A stretch of DNA of 64,000 nucleotides, from NCBI GenBank assembly GCA_949318235.1, contig CASGGR010000020.1:558001-622000 (forward strand), written 5' to 3'. Position numbers and translations under genes: made by a program. This DNA is from Ecdyonurus torrentis. Lineage: Eukaryota > Arthropoda > Insecta > Ephemeroptera > Heptageniidae. The notes under the pieces were generated by a model that was not told the origin of the DNA, did not search any database, and saw only the letters and a list, made by a program, of their open reading frames with translations. Below, in pieces: positions 1-12,520 of the stretch (the stretch's first letter is position 1; every line of letters starts with the position of its first letter).

Positions 1-200
1 TATAAGAGTTAAAATTTTTTATTTAGCACCATTGGATTTTGCGCATTTTTTCACATAAGAATCACTCCTTATTTTCTTGATTACATAAACTTTTGTTTGA
101 AGGATTAAAACTCGTTTTTCTCAAAAACTATAAGAGTTAAAATTTTTTAATTAGCACCATTGGATTTGGCGCATTTTTTCACATAAAAATCACTCCTTAT
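1..200. repeat. Monomers outside HOR A1, resembling positions 8,314-8,570
   Basis: The first monomer and the start of the second do not fit the 3,197-bp period. They match positions starting at 8,314 instead. Both have the ATTTTGCGCA centre, the rare GATTACATAAAC variant, and then an ATTTGGCGCA monomer with CATAAAAATC. The segment is probably the right end of a further block cut by the window edge. Confidence 0.65.
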
Positions 201-256
201 TTACTTGATTACATGAACTTTTGTTTACAGATTAAAAACTCGATTATCTCAAAAAC

Positions 257-384
257 TATAAGAGTTAAAATTTTTTAAATAGCACCATTGGTTTCGGCAC
301 ATTTTTTTACATAAGAATCACTCCTTATTTACTTGATTACATGAACTTTTGTTTACAGATTAAAAACTGGATTATCTCAAAAAC
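257..384 (+). repeat. Representative domain-A monomer, 128 bp (TTTCGGCACA type)
   Basis: This unit is the commonest monomer of the left half, with the centre TTTCGGCACA followed by T7. It has 20 C and 13 G, the rest A or T. It contains two CpGs (in TTCGG and near the 3' end in the ACTCG/ACTGG segment of sister copies), close to the chance number. Its second half includes TTGATTACATGAAC and TTTGTTTACAG. Other domain-A types differ at the centre (ATTTGGCGCA, ATTTTGCGCA, ATTCGGCGCA, GAATTGGCGCA, ATTCTGCACA) and at the end (TTTGAAGGAT in place of TTTACAGATT; CGTTTTTCTC in place of CGATTATCTC). Combinations of these alternatives are what make the higher-order repeats readable. Confidence 0.9.
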
Positions 385-872
385 TATAAGAGATAAAATT
401 TTTTAAATAGCACCATTGGTTTCGGCACATTTTTTCACATAAGAATCACTCCTTATTTTCTTGATTACATGAACTTTTGTTTGAAGGATAAAAACTCGTT
501 TTTCTCAAAAACTATAAGAGTTAAAATTTTTTAATTAGCATCATTGGATTTTGCGCATTTTTTCACATAAGAATCGCTCCTTATTTTTTTGATTACATGA
601 ACTTTTGTTTGAAGGATAAAAACTCGTTTTTCTCAAAAACTATAAGAGTTAAAATTTTTTATTTAGCACCATTGGATTCGGCGCATTTCTTCACATAAGA
701 ATCACTCCTTATATACTTGATTACATGGACTTATGTTTACAGATTAAAAACTCGTTTTTCTCAAAAACTATAATAGTTAAATTTTTTAATTAGCACCATT
801 GGAATTGGCGCATTTTTTCACATAAGAATCACTCCTTATTTACTTGATTACATGAACTTTTGTTTACAGATT

Positions 873-895
873 AAAAACTCGTTTTTCTCAAAAAC
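873..895. repeat. Alternating inverted arms at monomer end (example)
   Basis: In monomers that end with CGTTTTTCTC, three 6-bp arms follow one another: AAAAAC (873-878), GTTTTT (881-886) and AAAAAC (890-895), separated by TC and CTC. The middle arm is the reverse complement of both outer arms, so either of two alternative hairpins could form. Monomers with CGATTATCTC lack the middle arm. The motif recurs in a large fraction of monomers in both domains. Confidence 0.75.
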
Positions 896-3800
896 TATAA
901 GAGGTAAAACTTTTTAAATAGCACCATTGGTTTCGGCACATTTTTTTACATAAGAATCATTTCTTATTTACTTGATTACATGAACTTTTGTTTACAGATT
1001 AAAAACTCGATTATCTCAAAAACTATAAGAGTTAAAATTTTTTAAATAGCACCATTGGTTTCGGCACATTTTTTTACATAAGAATCACTCCTTATTTACT
1101 TGATTACATGAACTTTTGTTTACAGATTAAAAACTGGATTATCTCAAAAACTATAAGAGATAAAATTTTTTAAATAGCACCATTGGTTTCGGCACATTTT
1201 TTTACATAAGAATCACTCCTTATTTACTTGATTACATGAACTTTTGTTTGAAGGATTAAAACTCGTTTTTCTCAAAAACTATTAGAGTTAAAATTTTTTA
1301 ATTAGCACCATTGGATTTGGCGCATTTTTTCACATAAAAATCACTCCTTATTTACTTGATTACATGAACTTTTGTTTACAGATTAAAAACTCGATTATCT
1401 CAAAAACTATAATAGTTAAAATTTTTTAAATAGCACCATTGGTTTCGGCACATTTTTTTACATAAGAATCACTCCTTATTTACTTGATTACATGAACTTT
1501 TGTTTACAGATTAAAAACTCGATTATCTCAAAAACTATAAGAGTTAAAATTTTTTAAATAGCACCATTGGTTTCGGCACATTTTTTTACATAAGAATCAC
1601 TCCTTATTTACTTGATTACATGAACTTTTGTTTACAGATTAAAAACTGGATTATCTCAAAAACTATAAGAGATAAAATTTTTTAAATAGCACCATTGGTT
1701 TCGGCACATTTTTTCACATAAGAATCACTCCTTATTTTCTTGATTACATGAACTTTTGTTTGAAGGATAAAAACTCGTTTTTCTCAAAAACTATAAGAGT
1801 TAAAATTTTTTAATTAGCATCATTGGATTTTGCGCATTTTTTCACATAAGAATCGCTCCTTATTTTTTTGATTACATGAACTTTTGTTTGAAGGATAAAA
1901 ACTCGTTTTTCTCAAAAACTATAAGAGTTAAAATTTTTTATTTAGCACCATTGGATTCGGCGCATTTCTTCACATAAGAATCACTCCTTATATACTTGAT
2001 TACATGGACTTATGTTTACAAATTAAAAACTCGTTTTTCTCAAAAACTATAATAGTTAAATTTTTTAATTAGCACCATTGGAATTGGCGCATTTTTTCAC
2101 ATAAGAATCACTCCTTATTTACTTGATTACATGAACTTTTGTTTACAGATTAAAAACTCGTTTTTCTCAAAAACTATAAGAGGTAAAACTTTTTAAATAG
2201 CACCATTGGTTTCGGCACATTTTTTTACATAAGAATCATTTCTTATTTACTTGATTACATGAACTTTTGTTTACAGATTAAAAACTCGATTATCTCAAAA
2301 ACTATAAGAGTTAAAATTTTTTAAATAGCACCATTGGTTTTGGCACATTTTTTTACATAAAAATCACTCCTTATTTACTTGATTACATGAACTTTTGTTT
2401 ACAGATTAAAAACTGGATTATCTCAAAAACTATAAGAGATAAAATTTTTTAAATAGCACCATTGGTTTCGGCACATTTTTTTACATAAGAATCACTCCTT
2501 ATTTTCTTGATTACATGAAATTTTGTTTGAAGGATTAAAACTCGTTTTTCACAAAAACTATAAGAGTTAAAATTTTTTAATTAGCACCATTGGATTTGGC
2601 GCATTTTTTCACATAAAAATCACTCCTTATTTACTTGATTACATGAACTTTTGTTTACAGATTAAAAACTCGTTTTTCTCAAAAACTATAATAGTTAAAA
2701 TTTTTAATTAGCACAATTGGTTTCGGCACATTTTTTTACATAAGAATCACTCCTTATTTACTTGATTACATGGACTTTTGTTTGAAGGATAAAAACTCGA
2801 TTATCTCAAAAACTATAAGAGTTAAAATTTTTTATTTAGCACCATTGGTTTCGGCACATTTTTTTACATAAGAATCACTCCTTATTTACCTAATTACATG
2901 AACTTTTGTTTACAGATTAAAAACTCGATTATCTCAAAAACTATAAGAGTTAAAATTTTTTAAATAGCACCATTGGTTTCGGCACATTTTTTTACATAAG
3001 AATCACTCCTTATTTACTTGATTACATGAACTTTTGTTTACAGATTAAAAACTGGATTATCTCAAAAACTATAAGAGATAAAATTTTTTAAATAGCACCA
3101 TTGGTTTCGGCACATTTTTTTACATAAGAATCGCTCCTTATTTACTTGATTACATGAACTTTTGTTTGAAGGATTAAAACTCGTTTTTCTCAAAAACTAT
3201 TAGAGTTAAAATTTTTTAATTAGCACCATTGGATTTGGCGCATTTTTTCACATAAAAATCACTCCTTATTTACTTGATTACATGAACTTTTGTTTACAGA
3301 TTAAAAACTCGATTATCTCAAAAACTATAATAGTTAAAATTTTTTAAATAGCACCATTGGTTTCGGCACATTTTTTTACATAAGAATCACTCCTTATTTA
3401 CTTGATTACATGAACTTTTGTTTACAGATTAAAAACTCGATTATCTCAAAAACTATAAGAGTTAAAATTTTTTAAATAGCACCATTGGTTTCGGCACATT
3501 TTTTTACATAAGAATCACTCCTTATTTACTTGATTACATGAACTTTTGTTTACAGATTAAAAACTGGATTATCTCAAAAACTATAAGAGATAAAATTTTT
3601 TAAATAGCACCATTGGTTTCGGCACATTTTTTCACATAAGAATCACTCCTTATTTTCTTGATTACATGAACTTTTGTTTGAAGGATAAAAACTCGTTTTT
3701 CTCAAAAACTATAAGAGTTAAAATTTTTTAATTAGCATCATTGGATTTTGCGCATTTTTTCACATAAGAATCGCTCCTTATTTTTTTGATTACATGAACT

Positions 3801-6800
3801 TTTGTTTGAAGGATAAAAACTCGTTTTTCTCAAAAACTATAAGAGTTAAAATTTTTTATTTAGCACCATTGGATTCGGCGCATTTCTTCACATAAGAATC
3901 ACTCCTTATATACTTGATTACATGGACTTATGTTTACAGATTAAAAACTCGTTTTTCTCAAAAACTATAATAGTTAAATTTTTTAATTAGCACCATTGGA
4001 ATTGGCGCATTTTTTCACATAAGAATCACTCCTTATTTACTTGATTACATGAACTTTTGTTTACAGATTAAAAACTCGTTTTTCTCAAAAACTATAAGAG
4101 GTAAAACTTTTTAAATAGCACCATTGGTTTCGGCACATTTTTTTACATAAGAATCATTTCTTATTTACTTGATTACATGAACTTTTGTTTACAGATTAAA
4201 AACTCGATTATCTCAAAAACTATAAGAGTTAAAATTTTTTAAATAGCACCATTGGTTTCGGCACATTTTTTTATCTAAGAATCACTCCTTATTTACTTGA
4301 TTACATGAACTTTTGTTTACAGATTAAAAACTGGATTATCTCAAAAACTATAAGAGATAAAATTTTTTAAATAGCACCATTGGTTTCGGCACATTTTTTT
4401 ACATAAGAATCACTCCTTATTTACTTGATTACATGAACTTTTGTTTGAAGGATTAAAACTCGTTTTTCTCAAAAACTATTAGAGTTAAAATTTTTTAATT
4501 AGCACCATTGGATTTGGCGCATGTTTTCACATAAAAATCACTCCTTATTTACTTGATTACATGAACTTTTGTTTACAGATTAAAAACTCGATTATCTCAA
4601 AAACTATAATAGTTAAAATTTTTTAAATAGCACCATTGGTTTCGGCACATTTTTTTACATAAGAATCACTCCTTATTTACTTGATTACATGAACTTTTGT
4701 TTACAGATTAAAAACTCGATTATCTCAAAAACTATAAGAGTTAAAATTTTTTAAATAGCACCATTGGTTTCGGCACATTTTTTTACATAAGAATCACTCC
4801 TTATTTACTTGATTACATGAACTTTTGTTTACAGATTAAAAACTGGATTATCTCAAAAACTATAAGAGATAAAATTTTTTAAATAGCACCATTGGTTTCG
4901 GCACATTTTTTCACATAAGAATCACTCCTTATTTTCTTGATTACATGAACTTTTGTTTGAAGGATAAAAACTCGTTTTTCTCAAAAACTATAAGAGTTAA
5001 AATTTTTTAATTAGCATCATTGGATTTTGCGCATTTTTTCACATAAGAATCGCTCCTTATTTTTTTGATTACATGAACTTTTGTTTGAAGGATAAAAACT
5101 CGTTTTTCTCAAAAACTATAAGAGTTAAAATTTTTTATTTAGCACCATTGGATTCGGCGCATTTCTTCACATAAGAATCACTCCTTATATACTTGATTAC
5201 ATGGACTTATGTTTACAGATTAAAAACTCGTTTTTCTCAAAAACTATAATAGTTAAATTTTTTAATTAGCACCATTGGAATTGGCGCATTTTTTCACATA
5301 AGAATCACTCCTTATTTACTTGATTACATGAACTTTTGTTTACAGATTAAAAACTCGTTTTTCTCAAAAACTATAAGAGGTAAAACTTTTTAAATAGCAC
5401 CATTGGTTTCGGCACATTTTTTTACATAAGAATCATTTCTTATTTACTTGATTACATGAACTTTTGTTTACAGATTAAAAACTCGATTATCTCAAAAACT
5501 ATAAGAGTTAAAATTTTTTAAATAGCACCATTGGTTTTGGCACATTTTTTTACATAAAAATCACTCCTTATTTACTTGATTACATGAACTTTTGTTTACA
5601 GATTAAAAACTGGATTATCTCAAAAACTATAAGAGATAAAATTTTTTAAATAGCACCATTGGTTTCGGCACATTTTTTTACATAAGAATCACTCCTTATT
5701 TTCTTGATTACATGAAATTTTGTTTGAAGGATTAAAACTCGTTTTTCACAAAAACTATAAGAGTTAAAATTTTTTAATTAGCACCATTGGATTTGGCGCA
5801 TTTTTTCACATAAAAATCACTCCTTATTTACTTGATTACATGAACTTTTGTTTACAGATTAAAAACTCGTTTTTCTCAAAAACTATAATAGTTAAAATTT
5901 TTAATTAGCACAATTGGTTTCGGCACATTTTTTTACATAAGAATCACTCCTTATTTACTTGATTACATGGACTTTTGTTTGAAGGATAAAAACTCGATTA
6001 TCTCAAAAACTATAAGAGTTAAAATTTTTTATTTAGCACCATTGGTTTCGGCACATTTTTTTACATAAGAATCACTCCTTATTTACCTAATTACATGAAC
6101 TTTTGTTTACAGATTAAAAACTCGATTATCTCAAAAACTATAAGAGTTAAAATTTTTTAAATAGCACCATTGGTTTCGGCACATTTTTTTACATAAGAAT
6201 CACTCCTTATTTACTTGATTACATGAACTTTTGTTTACAGATTAAAAACTGGATTATCTCAAAAACTATAAGAGATAAAATTTTTTAAATAGCACCATTG
6301 GTTTCGGCACATTTTTTTACATAAGAATCACTCCTTATTTACTTGATTACATGAACTTTTGTTTGAAGGATTAAAACTCGTTTTTCTCAAAAACTATTAG
6401 AGTTAAAATTTTTTAATTAGCACCATTGGATTTGGCGCATTTTTTCACATAAAAATCACTCCTTATTTACTTGATTACATGAACTTTTGTTTACAGATTA
6501 AAAACTCGATTATCTCAAAAACTATAATAGTTAAAATTTTTTAAATAGCACCATTGGTTTCGGCACATTTTTTTACATAAGAATCACTCCTTATTTACTT
6601 GATTACATGAACTTTTGTTTACAGATTAAAAACTCGATTATCTCAAAAACTATAAGAGTTAAAATTTTTTAAATAGCACCATTGGTTTCGGCACATTTTT
6701 TTACATAAGAATCACTCCTTATTTACTTGATTACATGAACTTTTGTTTACAGATTAAAAACTGGATTATCTCAAAAACTATAAGAGATAAAATTTTTTAA

Positions 6801-7939
6801 ATAGCACCATTGGTTTCGGCACATTTTTTCACATAAGAATCACTCCTTATTTTCTTGATTACATGAACTTTTGTTTGAAGGATAAAAACTCGTTTTTCTC
6901 AAAAACTATAAGAGTTAAAATTTTTTAATTAGCATCATTGGATTTTGCGCATTTTTTCACATAAGAATCGCTCCTTATTTTTTTGATTACATGAACTTTT
7001 GTTTGAAGGATAAAAACTCGTTTTTCTCAAAAACTATAAGAGTTAAAATTTTTTATTTAGCACCATTGGATTCGGCGCATTTCTTCACATAAGAATCACT
7101 CCTTATATACTTGATTACATGGACTTATGTTTACAGATTAAAAACTCGTTTTTCTCAAAAACTATAATAGTTAAATTTTTTAATTAGCACCATTGGAATT
7201 GGCGCATTTTTTCACATAAGAATCACTCCTTATTTACTTGATTACATGAACTTTTGTTTACAGATTAAAAACTCGTTTTTCTCAAAAACTATAAGAGGTA
7301 AAACTTTTTAAATAGCACCATTGGTTTCGGCACATTTTTTTACATAAGAATCATTTCTTATTTACTTGATTACATGAACTTTTGTTTACAGATTAAAAAC
7401 TCGATTATCTCAAAAACTATAAGAGTTAAAATTTTTTAAATAGCACCATTGGTTTTGGCACATTTTTTTTACATAAAAATCACTCCTTATTTACTTGATT
7501 ACATGAACTTTTGTTTACAGATTAAAAACTGGATTATCTCAAAAACTATAAGAGATAAAATTTTTTAAATAGCACCATTGGTTTCGGCACATTTTTTTAC
7601 ATAAGAATCACTCCTTATTTTCTTGATTACATGAAATTTTGTTTGAAGGATTAAAACTCGTTTTTCACAAAAACTATAAGAGTTAAAATTTTTTAATTAG
7701 CACCATTGGATTTGGCGCATTTTTTCACATAAAAATCACTCCTTATTTACTTGATTACATGAACTTTTGTTTACAGATTAAAAACTCGTTTTTCTCAAAA
7801 ACTATAATAGTTAAAATTTTTAATTAGCACAATTGGTTTCGGCACATTTTTTTACATAAGAATCACTCCTTATTTACTTGATTACATGGACTTTTGTTTG
7901 AAGGATAAAAACTCGATTATCTCAAAAACTATAAGAGTT

Positions 7940-8400
7940 AAAACTTTTTAAATAGCACCATTGGATTCTGCACATTTTTTTACATAAGAATCACTCCTTA
8001 TTTACTTGATTACATGAACTTTTGTTTACAGATTAAAAACTCGATTATCTCAAAAACTATAAGAGTTAAAATTTTTTAAATAGCACCATTGGTTTCGGCA
8101 CATTTTTTTACATAAGAATCACTACTTATTTACTTGATTACATGAACTTTTGTTTACAGATTAAAAACTCGATTATCTCAAAAACTATAAGAGTTAAAAT
8201 TTTTTAAATAGCACCATTGGTTTCGGCACATTTTTTTACATAAGAATCACTCCTTATTTTCTTGATAACATGAACTTTTGTTTGAAGGATAAAAACTCGT
8301 TTTTCTCAAAAACTATAAGAGTTAAAATTTTTTATTTAGCACCATTGGATTTTGCGCATTTTTTCACATAAGAATCACTCCTTATTTTCTTGATTACATA
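7940..8400. repeat. Junction monomers between HOR blocks A1 and A2
   Basis: These monomers carry the ATTCTGCACA centre, the variant CACTACTTATT (about 8,120) and TTGATAACATGAAC (about 8,264). The first two of these recur together at about 18,190-18,355, far to the right, so the segment is shared with block A4 and not with its immediate neighbours. No gene is visible. Confidence 0.65.
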
Positions 8401-11400
8401 AACTTTTGTTTGAAGGATTAAAACTCGTTTTTCTCAAAAACTATAAGAGTTAAAATTTTTTAATTAGCACCATTGGATTTGGCGCATTTTTTCACATAAA
8501 AATCACTCCTTATTTACTTGATTACATGAACTTTTGTTTACAGATTAAAAACTCGATTATCTCAAAAACTATAAGAGTTAAAATTTTTTAAATAGCACCA
8601 TTGGTTTCGGCACATTTTTTTACATAAGAATCACTCCTTAATTACTTGATTACATAAACTTTTGTTTACAGATTAAAAACTGGATTATCTCAAAAACTAT
8701 AAGAGATAAAATTTTTTAAATAGCACCATTGGTTTCGGCACATTTTTTTACATAAGAATCACTCCTTATTTACTTGATTACATGAACTTTTGTTTGAAGG
8801 ATTAAAACTCGTTTTTCTCAAAAACTATTAGAGTTAAAATTTTTTAATTAGCACCATTGGATTTGGCGCATTTTTTCACATAAAAATCACTCCTTATTTA
8901 CTTGATTACATGAACTTTTGTTTACAGATTAAAAACTCGATTATCTCAAAAACTATAAGAGTTAAATTTTTTAATTAGCACCATTGGAATTGGCGCATTT
9001 TTTCACATAAGAATCACTCCTTATTTACTTGATTACATGAACTTTTGTTTACAGATTAAAAACTCGTTTTTCTCAAAAACTATAAGAGGTAAAATTTTTT
9101 AAATAGCACCATTGGTTTCGGCACATTTTTTTACATAAGAATCATTTCTTATTTACTTGATTACATGAACTTTTGTTTACAGATTAAAAACTCGATTATC
9201 TCAAAAACTATAAGAGTTAAAATTTTTTAAATAGCACCATTGGTTTTGGCACATTTTTTTACATAAAAATCACTCCTTATTTACTTGATTACATGAACTT
9301 TTGTTTACAGATTAAAAACTGGATTATCTCAAAAACTATAAGAGATAAAATTTTTTAAATAGCACCATTGGTTTCGGAACATTTTTTCACATAAGAATCA
9401 CTCCTTATTTTCTTGATTACATGAACTTTTGTTTGAAGGATAAAAACTCGTTTTTCTCAAAAACTATAAGAGTTAAAATTTTTTATTTACCACCATTGGA
9501 TTCGGCGCATTTTTTCACATAAGAGTCACTCCTTATTTACTTGATACATGAAATTATGTTTACAGATTAAAAACTCGATTATCTCAAAAACTATAAGAGT
9601 TAAAATTTTTTAAATAGCACCATTGGTTTCGGCACATTTTTTCACATAAGAATCACTCCTTATTTTCTTGATTACATGAACTTTTGTTTGAAGGATAAAA
9701 ACTCGTTTTTCTCAAAAACTATAAGAGTTAAAATTTTATAAATAGCACCATTGGTTTCGGCACATTTTTTTACATAAGAATCACTCCTTATTTACTTGAT
9801 TACATGAACTTTTGTTTACAGATTAAAAACTCGATTATCTCAAAAACTATAAGAGTTAAAATTTTTTAAATAGCACCATTGGTTTCGGCACATTTTTTTA
9901 CATAAGAATCACTCCTTATTTTCTTGATTACATGAAATTTTGTTTGAAGGATTAAAACTCGTTTTTCACAAAAACTATAAGAGTTAAAATTTTTTAATTA
10001 GCACCATTGGATTTGGCGCATTTTTTCACATAAAAATCACTCCTTATTTACTTGATTACATGAACTTTTGTTTACAGATTAAAAACTCGTTTTTCTCAAA
10101 AACTATAATAGTTAAAATTTTTAATTAGCACAATTGGTTTCGGCACATTTTTTTACATAAGAATCACTCCTTATTTACTTGATTACATGGACTTTTGTTT
10201 GAAGGATTAAAACTCGTTTTTCTCAAAAACTATAAGAGTTAAAATTTTTTAATTAGCACCATTGGATTTGGCGCATTTTTTCACATAAAAATCACTCCTT
10301 ATTTACTTGATTACATGAACTTTTGTTTACAGATTAAAAACTCGATTATCTCAAAAACTATAAGAGTTAAAATTTTTTAAATAGCACCATTGGTTTCGGC
10401 ACATTTTTTTACATAAGAATCACTCCTTAATTACTTGATTACATAAACTTTTGTTTACAGATTAAAAACTGGATTATCTCAAAAACTATAAGAGATAAAA
10501 TTTTTTAAATAGCACCATTGGTTTCGGCACATTTTTTTACATAAGAATCACTCCTTATTTACTTGATTACATGAACTTTTGTTTGAAGGATTAAAACTCG
10601 TTTTTCTCAAAAACTATTAGAGTTAAAATTTTTTAATTAGCACCATTGGATTTGGCGCATTTTTTCACATAAAAATCACTCCTTATTTACTTGATTACAT
10701 GAACTTTTGTTTACAGATTAAAAACTCGATTATCTCAAAAACTATAAGAGTTAAATTTTTTAATTAGCACCATTGGAATTGGCGCATTTTTTCACATAAG
10801 AATCACTCCTTATTTACTTGATTACATGAACTTTTGTTTACAGATTAAAAACTCGTTTTTCTCAAAAACTATAAGAGGTAAAATTTTTTAAATAGCACCA
10901 TTGGTTTCGGCACATTTTTTTACATAAGAATCATTTCTTATTTACTTGATTACATGAACTTTTGTTTACAGATTAAAAACTCGATTATCTCAAAAACTAT
11001 AAGAGTTAAAATTTTTTAAATAGCACCATTGGTTTTGGCACATTTTTTTACATAAAAATCACTCCTTATTTACTTGATTACATGAACTTTTGTTTACAGA
11101 TTAAAAACTGGATTATCTCAAAAACTATAAGAGATAAAATTTTTTAAATAGCACCATTGGTTTCGGAACATTTTTTCACATAAGAATCACTCCTTATTTT
11201 CTTGATTACATGAACTTTTGTTTGAAGGATAAAAACTCGTTTTTCTCAAAAACTATAAGAGTTAAAATTTTTTATTTACCACCATTGGATTCGGCGCATT
11301 TTTTCACATAAGAGTCACTCCTTATTTACTTGATACATGAAATTATGTTTACAGATTAAAAACTCGATTATCTCAAAAACTATAAGAGTTAAAATTTTTT

Positions 11401-12520
11401 AAATAGCACCATTGGTTTCGGCACATTTTTTCACATAAGAATCACTCCTTATTTTCTTGATTACATGAACTTTTGTTTGAAGGATAAAAACTCGTTTTTC
11501 TCAAAAACTATAAGAGTTAAAATTTTATAAATAGCACCATTGGTTTCGGCACATTTTTTTACATAAGAATCACTCCTTATTTACTTGATTACATGAACTT
11601 TTGTTTACAGATTAAAAACTCGATTATCTCAAAAACTATAAGAGTTAAAATTTTTTAAATAGCACCATTGGTTTCGGCACATTTTTTTACATAAGAATCA
11701 CTCCTTATTTTCTTGATTACATGAAATTTTGTTTGAAGGATTAAAACTCGTTTTTCACAAAAACTATAAGAGTTAAAATTTTTTAATTAGCACCATTGGA
11801 TTTGGCGCATTTTTTCACATAAAAATCACTCCTTATTTACTTGATTACATGAACTTTTGTTTACAGATTAAAAACTCGTTTTTCTCAAAAACTATAATAG
11901 TTAAAATTTTTAATTAGCACAATTGGTTTCGGCACATTTTTTTACATAAGAATCACTCCTTATTTACTTGATTACATGGACTTTTGTTTGAAGGATTAAA
12001 ACTCGTTTTTCTCAAAAACTATAAGAGTTAAAATTTTTTAATTAGCACCATTGGATTTGGCGCATTTTTTCACATAAAAATCACTCCTTATTTACTTGAT
12101 TACATGAACTTTTGTTTACAGATTAAAAACTCGATTATCTCAAAAACTATAAGAGTTAAAATTTTTTAAATAGCACCATTGGTTTCGGCACATTTTTTTA
12201 CATAAGAATCACTCCTTAATTACTTGATTACATAAACTTTTGTTTACAGATTAAAAACTGGATTATCTCAAAAACTATAAGAGATAAAATTTTTTAAATA
12301 GCACCATTGGTTTCGGCACATTTTTTTACATAAGAATCATTCCTTATTTACTTGATTACATGAACTTTTGTTTGAAGGATTAAAACTCGTTTTTCTCAAA
12401 AACTATTAGAGTTAAAATTTTTTAATTAGCACCATTGGATTTGGCGCATTTTTTCACATAAAAATCACTCCTTATTTACTTGATTACATGAACTTTTGTT
12501 TACAGATTAAAAACTCGATT
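8400..12520. repeat. HOR block A2: 14-monomer unit of 1,789 bp
   Basis: CCTTAATTACTTG followed by CATAAAC occurs at about 8,636, 10,425 and 12,214, each 1,789 bp apart. The deletion variant TTGATACATGAAATTATG occurs at 9,541 and about 11,330, again 1,789 bp apart. The unit is 14 monomers less three bases. About 2.3 copies are visible. The left edge is where the segment at 8,314 no longer matches the one at about 10,103. The right edge is where positions around 12,520 read AATAGTTAAAATTTTTTAAA while 1,789 bp upstream the sequence reads AAGAGTTAAATTTTTTAATT. No gene is visible. Confidence 0.85.

Larger units (their letters stand above)
200..7940. repeat. HOR block A1: 25-monomer unit of 3,197 bp (10 + 15)
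   Basis: The rare variant CATGGACTTATG occurs at 724, 2003, 3921, 5200 and 7118. The spacings are 1,279, 1,918, 1,279 and 1,918, giving a period of 3,197 bp, or 25 monomers. Other diagnostic variants follow the same alternation, for example ATTAGAG at 1281 and 3199, each 722 bp upstream of the next marker. The 15-monomer half matches the 10-monomer half except for five additional monomers, which include CATGAAATTTTG and AGCACAATTGG variants. About 2.4 copies are present. The left limit is set by mismatch of positions 1-200 with positions 3,198-3,400. The right limit is set where the copy switches to AAACTTTTTAAATAGC with an ATTCTGCACA centre. No coding sequence, RNA gene or mobile element is visible. 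Confidence 0.88.

Noticed and set aside
257..384. CENP-B box
   Set aside because: TTTCGGCACATTT matches the TTCG and the single A of the known core at the right spacing, but TTTT stands where CGGG is required. A partial match in one half of the motif is expected by chance in a monomer containing TTCG.
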